Origin: Acidobacteriota bacterium | Lineage (GTDB): Bacteria; Acidobacteriota; Terriglobia; Terriglobales; Acidobacteriaceae | Length of the DNA: 64,000 bases | Reading direction: 5' to 3' | Assembly (NCBI GenBank): GCA_003225005.1 | Contig: QIAN01000107.1 | Span: 1 to 64,000, forward strand | In this document: piece by piece, positions 26,437-35,742 of the stretch | Position numbering within the stretch: the stretch's first letter is position 1 | Layout: each line of letters begins with the position of its first letter | Program-made: the position numbers and the translations under genes | The notes under the pieces: model-generated | What the model saw: the letters and a program-made list of their open reading frames with translations, nothing else | What the model was told of the DNA's origin: nothing | Databases searched by the model: none

Positions 26437-29400
26437 ATGCTCACCAAACGGAAGCTAATCGTTGCTGTCTCTTCGCTGCTGTTTTCTATTAGCCCAGTAG
26501 TGTACGGCCAGGCGACTGGTAGTTTTTCGGGCACCGTCTCCGACAAAGCGGGCGCGGTAGTGTCGGGAGCGACAGTGAAAGCTACCTCGCAAGGCACCGG
26601 TGTCTCTCGCGAGGCGAAGACCGACGATTCAGGACATTACCTGATCCCGCTGTTGCCCGTCGCGATGTACACGATCCGAGTGGAGTCCCAAGGCTTCGGC
26701 GCCGCAGAACAGAAAGATGTTCGGCTGCAAGTCGATGAGCAGCGCGAGTTGGATTTTGCCCTCTCGCCCGCGTCGGTAACAACCGCAGTAGAAGTCAGTG
26801 CGACGGAAGTGTCAGTGCAAACGACGAATGCAACCTTGGGCCAAGTGATCACCTCTGAGCAAGTGGCGGACCTGCCATTGAACGGACGCGACTTCGTCCA
26901 GCTCGCGACGCTCACGCCCGGTACGACACAGGAAACCAACCCGGGCAGCTTCTTTACCAGCGCGGCAAGCAGCGAAGTTGCGGCGCGCGGAATTTATTCA
27001 TTATCAGTGGGCGGGTCGCGCGCCCAGAGCACTGACTGGCTACTCGATGGCGTCGACAACAACGAACTAACTGCTGGCGGAATCGCGATTCTGCCTTCGA
27101 TTGACGCCATCCAGGAATTCAAAGTTCTCACTTACAACTACTCAGCGGAATACGGAACTCGCGCGGGTCCAACCGTGCTGGTGACGACAAAATCAGGCAC
27201 GAACAACTTTCACGGATCAGTTTTTGAGTTTTTCCGAAACACAAAGCTGGACGCCCGCAGCTACTTCGCCTCGGCAAGGGAGCAATTCAATTTGAACCAA
27301 TTTGGCGCCGCTTTAGGCGGCCCAATTCAAAAGGACAAAACATTCTTCTTTGTCGACTACCAAGCGAAGATGCAGCGGCATGGGATACCCTTCAGCGGGT
27401 TGGTTCCCACGCCGGCGATGCTGACCGGGGACTACACGAACGATCCTCTTGGCGTGGCCCGACCAGGCTTTGCTCCTGGCGCTCCCGCTTTGAATATTGA
27501 CGGTTTCCCCAACATTAATAGTCCCTACACGTTCTCTCCCTTCCAATGCGACGGCACGGGAAATCCCATCGCGCCAAACCCCGATGGCTCCCAGAATCCC
27601 GGCGTAAACTGCAACAAGATTCCCGCCGCCATGTTCGATCCGACCGTCAATCCGTCTGCCGATCCGTCAGGTTTGGCGATGATGAAGCTTTATCCGCAGC
27701 CTAACATTGTCAATACGAGCACGCTGACTAACTTTTCGAACGTGCCGGTCAGAAAACTGAACGAGGGTGAGTTCGACGTGAAGCTCGATCACACTTTCTC
27801 GAGTAAGGATTCTGCATTTGCTCGTTTCAGTTACGATCAGGCGACTTCATTCGTCCCGGGCGGTTCCCCGGGGTTTGCAGAAGCGAATGCCTTTGGAAGC
27901 AGCCAAGACATTACCAATCATGGCCGCAACGTGGCGGTCTCGGAGACTCACGTTTTCTCCGACCGCAATCTGAACCAATTCACTGCGGGCTTTAACCGGA
28001 TTTTCAATCACATTCTATCGTTCGGAAACGGCACGTGCGAAGCCGCCAACATCGGCATCCTCGGCGCGGATCTGAATAGCAAATGCCCGAATGCTCCTGC
28101 TGGTGTGATTACGCAATCTACAAAAGACTGCATAAGCTGCGGCTTGACTTCCACCCTGATGAACAACTATTGGGCTCTGGGTGACCGGGGTTTCGCTCCC
28201 TTCCAAGGCGGCACCAACGTTTTTTCGATTTCCGATTCGTTTGACATGATTCGCGGGAAGCACCACATCCGCGCCGGCGCCGGGTTCCGTGACCAGCAGA
28301 TGAATGTTGAAACTAATGCCTTCCAGGATGGTTTCTTTATTAACTTCGGTCTTACAGGCGATGCCACGGCCGATCTGTTGCTTGGCCAATTGGGCGGAGG
28401 AATTCACGATCAGACGTTCTTCGGAGCCACGACCGGCCGTCGCTGGAAACTGTTCCGTCCTTTTGTTGATGACGAATGGCGCGTGACCCCTGATCTGACC
28501 TTGACCTTGGGTCTGGCGTGGGCGCTTGTTACACCCATCACCGAAGCCCAAAATCGGCAAGCAAACTTCGACTTTGCCAGCGGTAAGTTCTTTGTTGCCG
28601 GTTCGGCACCGTTTGGCTCTTGTACGATCTGCGTTCGTTCGGACGGACACGTTGGCATCCAGATGGACAAGACCGCCTTAGAGCCTCGGATCGGAATCGC
28701 CTGGAAGCCATTAGGTTCCCAGAAAACGGCAGTGCGGGCTGGCTATGCCATCTTCCACGATTCGTCCTGGAACCAGGGTGCCCAAGGCTTGTGGGAGAAT
28801 CCGCCGTATTTTGCAGAGTCTGACAACTTTTTTGGCCCTTGTCCGTTTAACAATTCGGGACAGGCGGTCCCTAAGAACTGCGGCAATCGATATCTATTCC
28901 TCGACTCTACGTTAAATCCTATTACCTCGCCTCCCAGTCCCCAGTCGTTTCCGGGTGCCCTTCAGTCGCAGAATCTCAATTACAAGCAGGGCCGAGTGCA
29001 GCAGTTCAACCTGAACATCGAGCATCAGTTGCCCGCTAATGTGGTTCTGACGGCAGGTTATGCAGGCTCACGCAGTTCCCACATTCTAGTGGACGGTTTG
29101 AATCTGAACGTCGGATCACCCGCGGCATGCGGAGTCGTCCCTGGTTATACGTTGGGCTGCGGTCCCGGCGGAGGGGCTTTCGGGCCTAAGTGGGGCGCAC
29201 CCACATTCCTTTTCCCCTTGACGATAAACAATAACAACGACATTGGCCGGGCTCACTACGATTCTCTTCAGGTTAAAGCTGAAACCAGAAGCACACGCCA
29301 GGGACTCTATGCCCTTCTGGGCTACACCTATTCGCGCACATTCGACTCAGGGTTTGCTGACGGCCTAGGAACTTTTCCAGGCGCGACCTACTTCCCTCTG

Positions 29401-30081
29401 CCGGGATATCAAAAGGCGGATTGGGGTCTCTCGGCACTCAATCTCAATCAGCAGTTCACGGCCAGCGTGCTGTATGACTTACCGTTCGGGAAAGGCAAAA
29501 CCTATGGTGGCTCCTGGTCCGGCTCGGTCGATTCGATTCTAGGAGGTTGGACCGTCAACCTGATTGAGAAGGTGACTACCGGATTTCCTCTCTTTGTGGT
29601 CGACAGCGCGAACGCGGGCACCCCCGGAAACCCGGGCGTATCAGGGGTAGCCTTCTCTTGGAACGGAAATGGGTTAAATCGGCCTGATCAGGTGGGTGAT
29701 CCCAACAAGGCAGGGCCGGTGGCTGCCAACCCGGGCTGCCAAGCACCCTCCCAAGTGCACACGCTTACGAATTGGTTCAATCCGTGCGCGTACACTCACG
29801 CTGCTCCCGGAGAGCTCGGAGATTCAAATCGCGCACCATTATACGGCCCTCGGTTTGTGAACACCGATCTTTCAATTATCAAACATTTCCCTCTTCCCTA
29901 CGAGAGTGTAAGGCTGGACTTCCGTGCTGAGTTCTTCAATCTATTTAACCATGCACAGTTCTATCTGCCTGGTGGCAGCAGCGGCATGCAGGATGTAAAC
30001 GCATCGAGCAGTTTCGGTGTGGTAAGCGGGACGGTGAACAACCCCCGTGTAATTCAGTTCGCCCTCAAACTCAACTTTTAG
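26437..30081 (+). CDS. Oar-like TonB-dependent outer-membrane receptor
   Basis: 1214 residues from ATG 26437 (AAGGGGG upstream); signal peptide KRKLIVAVSSLLFSISPVVYG. Residues about 27-115 are a carboxypeptidase-regulatory-like beta domain (GSFSGTVSDKAGAVVSGATV; GFGAAEQKDVRLQV). The plug follows (LPLNGRDFVQLATLTPG, DGVDNNELTAGG) and then a long beta barrel ending IQFALKLNF with a terminal Phe. This form is abundant in Acidobacteriota. It should import a bulky substrate with TonB energy. Directly downstream, 88 bases away, are two nucleoside hydrolase-like genes, so nucleosides, oligonucleotides or nucleotide sugars are plausible cargo; that is inference. Confidence 0.9.
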   Translation: MLTKRKLIVAVSSLLFSISPVVYGQATGSFSGTVSDKAGAVVSGATVKATSQGTGVSREAKTDDSGHYLIPLLPVAMYTIRVESQGFGAAEQKDVRLQVDEQRELDFALSPASVTTAVEVSATEVSVQTTNATLGQVITSEQVADLPLNGRDFVQLATLTPGTTQETNPGSFFTSAASSEVAARGIYSLSVGGSRAQSTDWLLDGVDNNELTAGGIAILPSIDAIQEFKVLTYNYSAEYGTRAGPTVLVTTKSGTNNFHGSVFEFFRNTKLDARSYFASAREQFNLNQFGAALGGPIQKDKTFFFVDYQAKMQRHGIPFSGLVPTPAMLTGDYTNDPLGVARPGFAPGAPALNIDGFPNINSPYTFSPFQCDGTGNPIAPNPDGSQNPGVNCNKIPAAMFDPTVNPSADPSGLAMMKLYPQPNIVNTSTLTNFSNVPVRKLNEGEFDVKLDHTFSSKDSAFARFSYDQATSFVPGGSPGFAEANAFGSSQDITNHGRNVAVSETHVFSDRNLNQFTAGFNRIFNHILSFGNGTCEAANIGILGADLNSKCPNAPAGVITQSTKDCISCGLTSTLMNNYWALGDRGFAPFQGGTNVFSISDSFDMIRGKHHIRAGAGFRDQQMNVETNAFQDGFFINFGLTGDATADLLLGQLGGGIHDQTFFGATTGRRWKLFRPFVDDEWRVTPDLTLTLGLAWALVTPITEAQNRQANFDFASGKFFVAGSAPFGSCTICVRSDGHVGIQMDKTALEPRIGIAWKPLGSQKTAVRAGYAIFHDSSWNQGAQGLWENPPYFAESDNFFGPCPFNNSGQAVPKNCGNRYLFLDSTLNPITSPPSPQSFPGALQSQNLNYKQGRVQQFNLNIEHQLPANVVLTAGYAGSRSSHILVDGLNLNVGSPAACGVVPGYTLGCGPGGGAFGPKWGAPTFLFPLTINNNNDIGRAHYDSLQVKAETRSTRQGLYALLGYTYSRTFDSGFADGLGTFPGATYFPLPGYQKADWGLSALNLNQQFTASVLYDLPFGKGKTYGGSWSGSVDSILGGWTVNLIEKVTTGFPLFVVDSANAGTPGNPGVSGVAFSWNGNGLNRPDQVGDPNKAGPVAANPGCQAPSQVHTLTNWFNPCAYTHAAPGELGDSNRAPLYGPRFVNTDLSIIKHFPLPYESVRLDFRAEFFNLFNHAQFYLPGGSSGMQDVNASSSFGVVSGTVNNPRVIQFALKLNF

Positions 30082-30169
30082 GGCGAGCCAATCGCAATCC
30101 TAACTCTGGGCAGACTGGTCGACTCAGCCTGCCCTTAAATTTGCAATCCGAAAATCTGCAGGAGGAATA

Positions 30170-31273
30170 ATGCGGGAGTTCACAGGGAGGGTCTCGCACG
30201 TCTCTATCCTGGCGATTTTGCTTTGTTCCACGGCGCTGGCCCAGAAAATCAAAGTCATCGTCGACCAGGATGCCCGCGGGCCCGGTACCAGCGACCAGCA
30301 AGCAATTCTGGTTTTCCTACAGTCGGAAAAGTTTGACGTGCTCGGGATCACCACGGTCAGCGGCGACCAGTGGGTGAAGGAAGAGACACAGCACGTCCTG
30401 CGCCTGCTGGAAATCGCTGGGCGAACTGATGTCCCCGTGATCCAAGGAGCCGAGTTCCCCCTGCTTAATTCCAAGGAAGAGACCGAGCGCTGGGAAGCTC
30501 TTTACGGCAAGCTGGAATACAAGGGATGCTGGACGGACAGGTTTGAGGCGAATCGGTCCACAATTTACGACGAACCCTATCATCCGCCCGACGTTGTGCC
30601 GCTCATGCGCGAAGGAGAGCCGCGCATCAAAGCGCTTCCCGGCACAGCTGCGGAATTTATTGTGCAGATGGTGCACAAGTATCCAGGCCAGGTCGTGCTT
30701 TGGGCGGGCGGACCGCTCACCAATTATGCTCTAGCTCTGAAGCTTAACCCTGAGGTAGCGACGCTCGCGAAAGAGTTCGTGCTCATGGGCGGCGGATTGT
30801 ACGCGGACAAAGGAGCGATTGATCGCGGCGCTATCGACGCCCGGCGCGAGTTCAATTGGTGGTTTGATCCGGAAGCGGCTCGCATCGTCCTGCGTGCGCC
30901 CTGGAAAAAACTTACCATCACGCCGATTGATATTTCGGTCAAGACCCGCTTCACTTCGGAAATGCAAGCTACCATTTCCAAGGCAGGCACTCCGGTCACG
31001 CAATACCTGGATAAATATTCGTTGCCCGGCTATATGTGGGACGAAATCGCAGGCGCGGCTTTGATCGATCCATCCATCATCACCGGTCAGAAGCAGCTCT
31101 ACATGGACATCGACGTAGATCATGGAGCCGGTTACGGCAAGACCGTCTTCTGGGATTCCACCGCTAAGGTTCCACCCTACTTGCGCCTGGCTAACGTGCA
31201 ATTTGATATCGATGCCCAGAAGTTCTACGAACTTTACATAAACTTGATGACGCGTCTTCCACACAGCAAATGA
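30170..31273 (+). CDS. Divergent secreted nucleoside hydrolase-like protein A
   Basis: 367 residues, GGAGG 5 bases before ATG 30170, signal peptide VSILAILLCSTALAQ. IUNH fold with an altered calcium loop: VDQDARGPGTSDQQA instead of DTDPGxDD, so the first and third acidic residues remain while the D-D pair is S-D with a three-residue insertion. GGPLTNYALAL, MGGG, FDPEAARIVLRAPWKK and YMWDEIAGAALIDPS follow: the C-terminal Ca-ligand Asp is kept but the usual His before it is Trp. Likely a glycosidase with shifted substrate range. ATGA overlap with the next gene; the TonB receptor lies upstream. Confidence 0.82.
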   Translation: MREFTGRVSHVSILAILLCSTALAQKIKVIVDQDARGPGTSDQQAILVFLQSEKFDVLGITTVSGDQWVKEETQHVLRLLEIAGRTDVPVIQGAEFPLLNSKEETERWEALYGKLEYKGCWTDRFEANRSTIYDEPYHPPDVVPLMREGEPRIKALPGTAAEFIVQMVHKYPGQVVLWAGGPLTNYALALKLNPEVATLAKEFVLMGGGLYADKGAIDRGAIDARREFNWWFDPEAARIVLRAPWKKLTITPIDISVKTRFTSEMQATISKAGTPVTQYLDKYSLPGYMWDEIAGAALIDPSIITGQKQLYMDIDVDHGAGYGKTVFWDSTAKVPPYLRLANVQFDIDAQKFYELYINLMTRLPHSK

Positions 31274-32367
31274 TCTTTCTGCGCCCCACGGAAAGCAGCA
31301 GGTTCTTACCGGCAATCCTGGTGCTGCTTCTGGCAAGTTCTTTCGCCCAGACTCAGCAGCGACACAAGGTGATTATCAATGAGGACTGCTCCGGTCCCGG
31401 CGGCAGCAACCTGCAGACACTTCTGGTGATGATTCAGTCTCCCCAGGTAGAGGTGCTGGGAATCACGGTGGTGAGCGGAGACCAGTGGCGCGATGAAGAG
31501 GTGGCGCACACGCTGCGCCTGCTCGAGATCATCGGCCGCACTGATATACCGGTGGTGCCTGGAGCAGTTTTCCCCCTGGTACACCGCCGCGAAGAAGCGC
31601 AACTGTGGCGGGAGCGTTACGGAAAAGTAGCCTACGCAGGTGCCTGGGATGACCGATGGTGGCACGGGCCTTTCGTCGTTCCGCCGCTGCCCGAAGGGCA
31701 GCCCAAGATCAAGCCTGCTGAGGAGGACGCAGCTCATTTCTTGATCCGGATGGTGCGCCAGTACCCGCATCAAGTGACGATCTATGAGGGCGGCCCCATG
31801 ACGAACCTGGCGCTTGCGATCTCACTTGATCCACAGTTTCCCGAGTTGGCTAAAGAACTAGTTTTTATGGGAGGAAGCCTTAGTCCACAGACCGACAACC
31901 CGGAGTTCGTCAACAACCCTCGTCACGAGTTCAATTTCTGGTTCGACCCGGAGGCGGCACAAATCGTCCTCCGCGCACCGTGGAAGAAGATCGTCTGCAC
32001 GCCGACGGACATCTCGATCAAAACGCACGTGACGCCCGCGATGATGAAACAGATAGAAGCCAGCGGGACTGCGCTGGCTCACTACGTCGCGCGCTTTGCC
32101 ATGTTTACTCCCGGGCCCGACATTATGTGGGATGAACTTGCGGCGGCCGCATGGATCGATCCTACCCTCATCACCAAGCGGGAGACTCGCTACATGGGTA
32201 TCGATCTCGACCGCGGAGCAGGATACGGCAATACGCTAACCTGGACTGAGAAGGATAAGCCGAACTTCACCGCACAGCCGGTCGAGATCGAATTGGATTT
32301 GGACACCGAAAAGTTTTATCGAATGTTCGTAAGCTTGATGAGCGTGTCTACGCCTGCGGTTCACTGA
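31270..32367 (+). CDS. Divergent secreted nucleoside hydrolase-like protein B
   Basis: 365 residues; start overlaps the stop of gene A. Signal peptide FLPAILVLLLASSFAQ. Same subtype: calcium loop INEDCSGPGGSNLQT, where even the first Asp is Asn and the later one Asn; GGPMTNLALAI, MGGSLS, FNFWFDPEAAQIVLRAPW, IMWDELAAAAWIDPT. With two acidic ligands replaced it may bind metal poorly or have changed function; it could act as a partner of gene A. Followed after 20 bases by a CYTH-domain gene. Confidence 0.82.
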   Translation: MIFLRPTESSRFLPAILVLLLASSFAQTQQRHKVIINEDCSGPGGSNLQTLLVMIQSPQVEVLGITVVSGDQWRDEEVAHTLRLLEIIGRTDIPVVPGAVFPLVHRREEAQLWRERYGKVAYAGAWDDRWWHGPFVVPPLPEGQPKIKPAEEDAAHFLIRMVRQYPHQVTIYEGGPMTNLALAISLDPQFPELAKELVFMGGSLSPQTDNPEFVNNPRHEFNFWFDPEAAQIVLRAPWKKIVCTPTDISIKTHVTPAMMKQIEASGTALAHYVARFAMFTPGPDIMWDELAAAAWIDPTLITKRETRYMGIDLDRGAGYGNTLTWTEKDKPNFTAQPVEIELDLDTEKFYRMFVSLMSVSTPAVH

Positions 32368-32387
32368 CTCGCTCAGCGAGATATATC

Positions 32388-32915
32388 GTGTCGGCAAATA
32401 TCGAATTTAAAGCCGAGTTGATAGACCTCGAATCGGCTCGTGCAACTGCCAGAAACCTCAGTGGGAAGGGACCGGAAATCCTTCGACAGACGGATGTGTT
32501 CTTCCCCTGCCCTCATGGCCGGCTCAAACTGAGGATCTTTGACGATAATCACGGCGAACTAATTTTCTACGAACGGGCTGATGCGCCCGGCCCGCGCCGC
32601 TCCCATTACCAGATCGCGAGGACGGCGGATCCTTACACGTTGCTGGAAATCCTGCAGCATGTATCGGGCGTCTCTGGCATGGTTGAAAAAGTGCGCAGTT
32701 TGTACATCGTGGGTCAGACCCGAATTCATATAGACCAGGTGAAGGGCCTGGGAAGCTTCCTAGAAATCGAAGTGGTTTTGAAGGAACAGCAAAGTGACGC
32801 CGAAGGCCTGCACATTGCCCAAACGCTCGCAAAGGAATTCAAAATCATGGAGAACCATCTGATTCACGTTGCTTACGTTGACCTCTTGCGTCAGCAGTCG
32901 GCGTCGCCTCCTTAG
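32388..32915 (+). CDS. CYTH-domain protein (CyaB/thiamine triphosphatase-like)
   Basis: 175 residues, cytoplasmic. N-terminal IEFKAEL matches the CYTH ExExK-type signature; further conserved charged strands are GRLKLRIF, GELIFYERAD, RSHYQI and FLEIEVVL. CYTH enzymes hold a triphosphate in a beta tunnel with Mg or Mn; members include class IV adenylate cyclases and thiamine triphosphatase. Which activity applies is not readable. Start GTG 32388 follows the nucleoside hydrolase gene by 20 bases, so it is probably co-transcribed; a role on nucleoside triphosphate or a linear polyphosphate is open. Confidence 0.75.
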   Translation: MSANIEFKAELIDLESARATARNLSGKGPEILRQTDVFFPCPHGRLKLRIFDDNHGELIFYERADAPGPRRSHYQIARTADPYTLLEILQHVSGVSGMVEKVRSLYIVGQTRIHIDQVKGLGSFLEIEVVLKEQQSDAEGLHIAQTLAKEFKIMENHLIHVAYVDLLRQQSASPP

Positions 32916-32941
32916 ATCTCGGCCCCGGCAGTTCTAACTCG

Positions 32942-34609
32942 CTATTGCGGCTGCAGGGCAGAAGGTCGGTCCCGCAAGGTATACACAAACTGCTGGATCT
33001 CATGCCGCTCGCGCTCGGCGTCCGCCGCCTTGCTCTTTGATATCTGATCGTAAACTCGCAACTCCTCTTGAGCTTTCAACTTCTGTCCAGTCTGCCGGTA
33101 GGCCTGTGCCAGCCGATAATGCGCCTCTTCGAGCGATGGGTTGACTTCGATCGTTTGTTGATAGGCAGAGATGGCCTCGGAGAAGTCCCTCCGCTCCGAA
33201 TAGAGAATGCCCAGTTGCAAATGCCCAGGGCCCAGCCTGGGATCGAGGTGCACGGCCTTCTCCAGAAGGGACTGCACTTGCGCCAGGGTTTCGCCGTCCT
33301 CTGGGCCCTTCCTGCCTTTCCAAAGACTGACCGCGTAGTAATAGTTGGCCGTTGCATTTTCAGGTCGAAGCGTGACAAATCGACGCAGCCTCTCTACCAA
33401 GGCGTCAGGCTGCGTCTTCTCAACGCTCTGGATTTTGCCCAGAAACAGGTAAGGACTGGGGTCGTCGGGATTCAGGTCCGACGCCTCGCAAAGACGCTGG
33501 ACAGCCGGCTCGTAGGAACCGCGAGCGTACCAAGACACTCCGAGGCCGACCAGCATTCGGACGGAATGCGGAAAGAGGTGATTTCCCTTGGTGAAAACTT
33601 CAATGGCCGGTTCCATGGCACGATGCATCAGCAGCTCGGCTCCCCAATCGAAGAGGTTGGGCTCGCTCGGGCTCATTTCCGCCGCGCGCTCGTACTCCTG
33701 AACGGCTTTGAGAGGATTACCCAATTTCTCCTCAACGTCGCCCAGCAAGTGATGTAGTTCGGCTTCTTCCTGCCCCGCTTTGTCCTGAACAGTCTGCAGC
33801 GCTCGAAGGCGGGTGCGAGCAGCTGGGTAGTCACCGGCGTCCGCGTGGGCGCGTGCCAGGGCGTAGGAGGCCGCGTAATCCCCAGGACGGAGCTGAGACG
33901 CGCGATCGAGATAGGGGAGTGCCTCCCGAGCCTTGCCCTCGTCGACCAGCTGTGTTCCGAAGCGGTAGTTTGCGTCAAAACTTGCGGGCTCGTGTTCAGC
34001 CGCCTCACGCAGCGATTTCTCCGCCGCGGTGGCCGCCGATGTGTGCGGTGAAACATCCGCCAACGGCTTAAGGGAAGCGGTTTCTCTGGCGAGCCCTTCT
34101 CGGGTTCGGACAACCGTATCTGAACCGTGGCCGCCGAGTTGGGTGGTGTCCGTGACCCCAGCCACGGTGAATTGTGGTTCGTCGTAAAACTCCGGTGTCC
34201 CCGTCGATCCGCTTTGCGCGGAAGCTTTTGCAGGCTTGAGAGTCAGGTCAATCTTCTTCGTTTCCTTCCCTCCCAGCGCACAACGACCGAAAATTGCAGC
34301 GTCGTATCCCGCCTTCTCCACACGCAGGATATAAACTCCTGCTCGAAGCGCTGCGAAGTGGTACAAGCCCTCCGAATCCGTGACTGCGGTTAAGGTCTTA
34401 GTTCCAATCTCGGTCTGCAAGTAAACTTTGGCGGCGGCAACCGGCCGATCGTGCGAATCCCGGACCAATCCCTGCAAACTGGCGGATTCCATGCGGTCCG
34501 CAGACTGCCCGTGAACCATCGACGGAGCGAGAGAGGCCATCACTGCCAGGAGGCAGGTCGCAGTACGAAGGTATCGGGGTTGATGTGCGTTCACGCGGAA
34601 GCGGCTCAT
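32942..34609 (-). CDS. Secreted TPR protein with carboxypeptidase-regulatory-like domain
   Basis: 555 residues from ATG 34609, where the signal peptide (TATCLLAVMASLAPSMVHG) sits correctly; a TTG 30 bases upstream is less likely. Residues about 38-110 form a beta-sandwich regulatory-like domain (LQGLVRDSHDRPVAAAKVYL, GVYILRVEKAGYDAA). The remainder carries about eight tetratricopeptide units, for example AREALPYLDRASQLRPGDYA and AISAYQQTIEVNPSLEEAHY. A scaffold function in the periplasm is typical; partners unknown. Convergent with the CYTH gene and divergent from a nucleoside hydrolase gene. Confidence 0.8.
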   Translation of the reverse strand: MSRFRVNAHQPRYLRTATCLLAVMASLAPSMVHGQSADRMESASLQGLVRDSHDRPVAAAKVYLQTEIGTKTLTAVTDSEGLYHFAALRAGVYILRVEKAGYDAAIFGRCALGGKETKKIDLTLKPAKASAQSGSTGTPEFYDEPQFTVAGVTDTTQLGGHGSDTVVRTREGLARETASLKPLADVSPHTSAATAAEKSLREAAEHEPASFDANYRFGTQLVDEGKAREALPYLDRASQLRPGDYAASYALARAHADAGDYPAARTRLRALQTVQDKAGQEEAELHHLLGDVEEKLGNPLKAVQEYERAAEMSPSEPNLFDWGAELLMHRAMEPAIEVFTKGNHLFPHSVRMLVGLGVSWYARGSYEPAVQRLCEASDLNPDDPSPYLFLGKIQSVEKTQPDALVERLRRFVTLRPENATANYYYAVSLWKGRKGPEDGETLAQVQSLLEKAVHLDPRLGPGHLQLGILYSERRDFSEAISAYQQTIEVNPSLEEAHYRLAQAYRQTGQKLKAQEELRVYDQISKSKAADAERERHEIQQFVYTLRDRPSALQPQ

Positions 34610-34764
34610 AGGACAAGTGAATCGGAGCGGTAAAAGCAAAACCAGAAATGTGTCTATTGGTCCGCCATTTTAGTCGTTTCGAGCCGCCATTCACAATCGC
34701 GTCGAACAGTTTGCTTCACTACGATACGGCCGGCCCGGACCAGTTCGGTTTGTTATCCTACAGT

Positions 34765-35730
34765 GTGGCCCGCGCCCTTCTGATCGATACCGATACAGCC
34801 TCCGACGATGCGGTCGCTCTCATCATGGCTCTCCGGTTCCCTGAAGTCCGGGTTGTCGCGATCACGACCGTCGCCGGAAACGTCGGAGTTCAACAGGCCA
34901 CCCGGAACGCGTTGTATACAGTTGAACTCTGTCGAGCCAACGTCCCGGTCTATGCGGGAGCTGAAAAGCCACTGCTCCGCGCCCATCAGAGCGCGACGTG
35001 GTTTCATGGCCGTGACGGATTCGGAGATCACAATTATCCGCCGCCCCATCAATCGCCCGGAAAATTGCACGCAGTCGAGGCGATAATTGAGGTGATCGAA
35101 GCAAACCCCGGAGTCGTACTGGTAACACTCGCGCCGCTTACTAATCTTGCCCTCGCTCTGGCGAAAAAGCCGTCAATCGCTGCCAAAGTCGGGCGCTGTG
35201 TGGTCATGGGGGGCGCACCGTGCTGTGAAGGGAACGTGACGCCAGCGGCCGAATACAACATCTGGGTCGATCCCGAGGCCGCCCGCACCGTCCTGCTCAG
35301 CGGCCTTCCGGTGGAACTTATCGGCTGGCAACTCTCGCGCGGCGACGCTGTCCTTCATAAGGACGATATCGCGCACATTCAGGGATTCAACAACGAACTG
35401 GCCCGGTTTGCCGTCGAGTGCAACAGCCGCGCGCGACAGGCTTATATGGAGCAAACCGGAGAAGATGGTATTTCACTGCCTGATCCAATTGCCATGTCCA
35501 TTGCTCTCGACCCCAGCGTCGGAACTCAGTGGAGTGCGCACTATGTGGATGTGGAAACCCACAGTGAGTTGACGCGGGGCATGACCGTTGTGGATCGCCT
35601 CAGTGTGGCCGACGACGACCGGAACAAGGCGGTTTGGACCCCGGTTTTGGACAAGGCACGCAAGGCGAAAGTGTGTTGGACAATCGACACGAAAAGGTGG
35701 AAGGAAACCCTCCTTTCCGCGCTCAATTAG
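34765..35730 (+). CDS. Nucleoside hydrolase, cytoplasmic form
   Basis: 321 residues from GTG 34765 (ARALLIDTDTASDDAVAL); an upstream frame to 34648 adds residues without a signal peptide or family match. Calcium loop DTDTASDD is complete; LAPLTNLALAL, MGGAP and YNIWVDPEAARTVLL are canonical. The C-terminal motif is ISLPDPIAMSIA, with Pro where many members have the catalytic His. Without a signal peptide it should cleave nucleosides in the cytoplasm, possibly those imported by NupC. 13 bases before a secreted NADAR-like gene; probable operon with it and with the Tat-exported hydrolase. Confidence 0.87.
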   Translation: MARALLIDTDTASDDAVALIMALRFPEVRVVAITTVAGNVGVQQATRNALYTVELCRANVPVYAGAEKPLLRAHQSATWFHGRDGFGDHNYPPPHQSPGKLHAVEAIIEVIEANPGVVLVTLAPLTNLALALAKKPSIAAKVGRCVVMGGAPCCEGNVTPAAEYNIWVDPEAARTVLLSGLPVELIGWQLSRGDAVLHKDDIAHIQGFNNELARFAVECNSRARQAYMEQTGEDGISLPDPIAMSIALDPSVGTQWSAHYVDVETHSELTRGMTVVDRLSVADDDRNKAVWTPVLDKARKAKVCWTIDTKRWKETLLSALN

Positions 35731-35742
35731 TTGGGGCCTGAC

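Noticed and set aside
30108-30134. GGGCAG/CTGCCC hairpin between the TonB receptor and hydrolase A as a terminator
   Set aside because: Loop of 15 bases and no proper T-run; kept only as a possible attenuator in mind.
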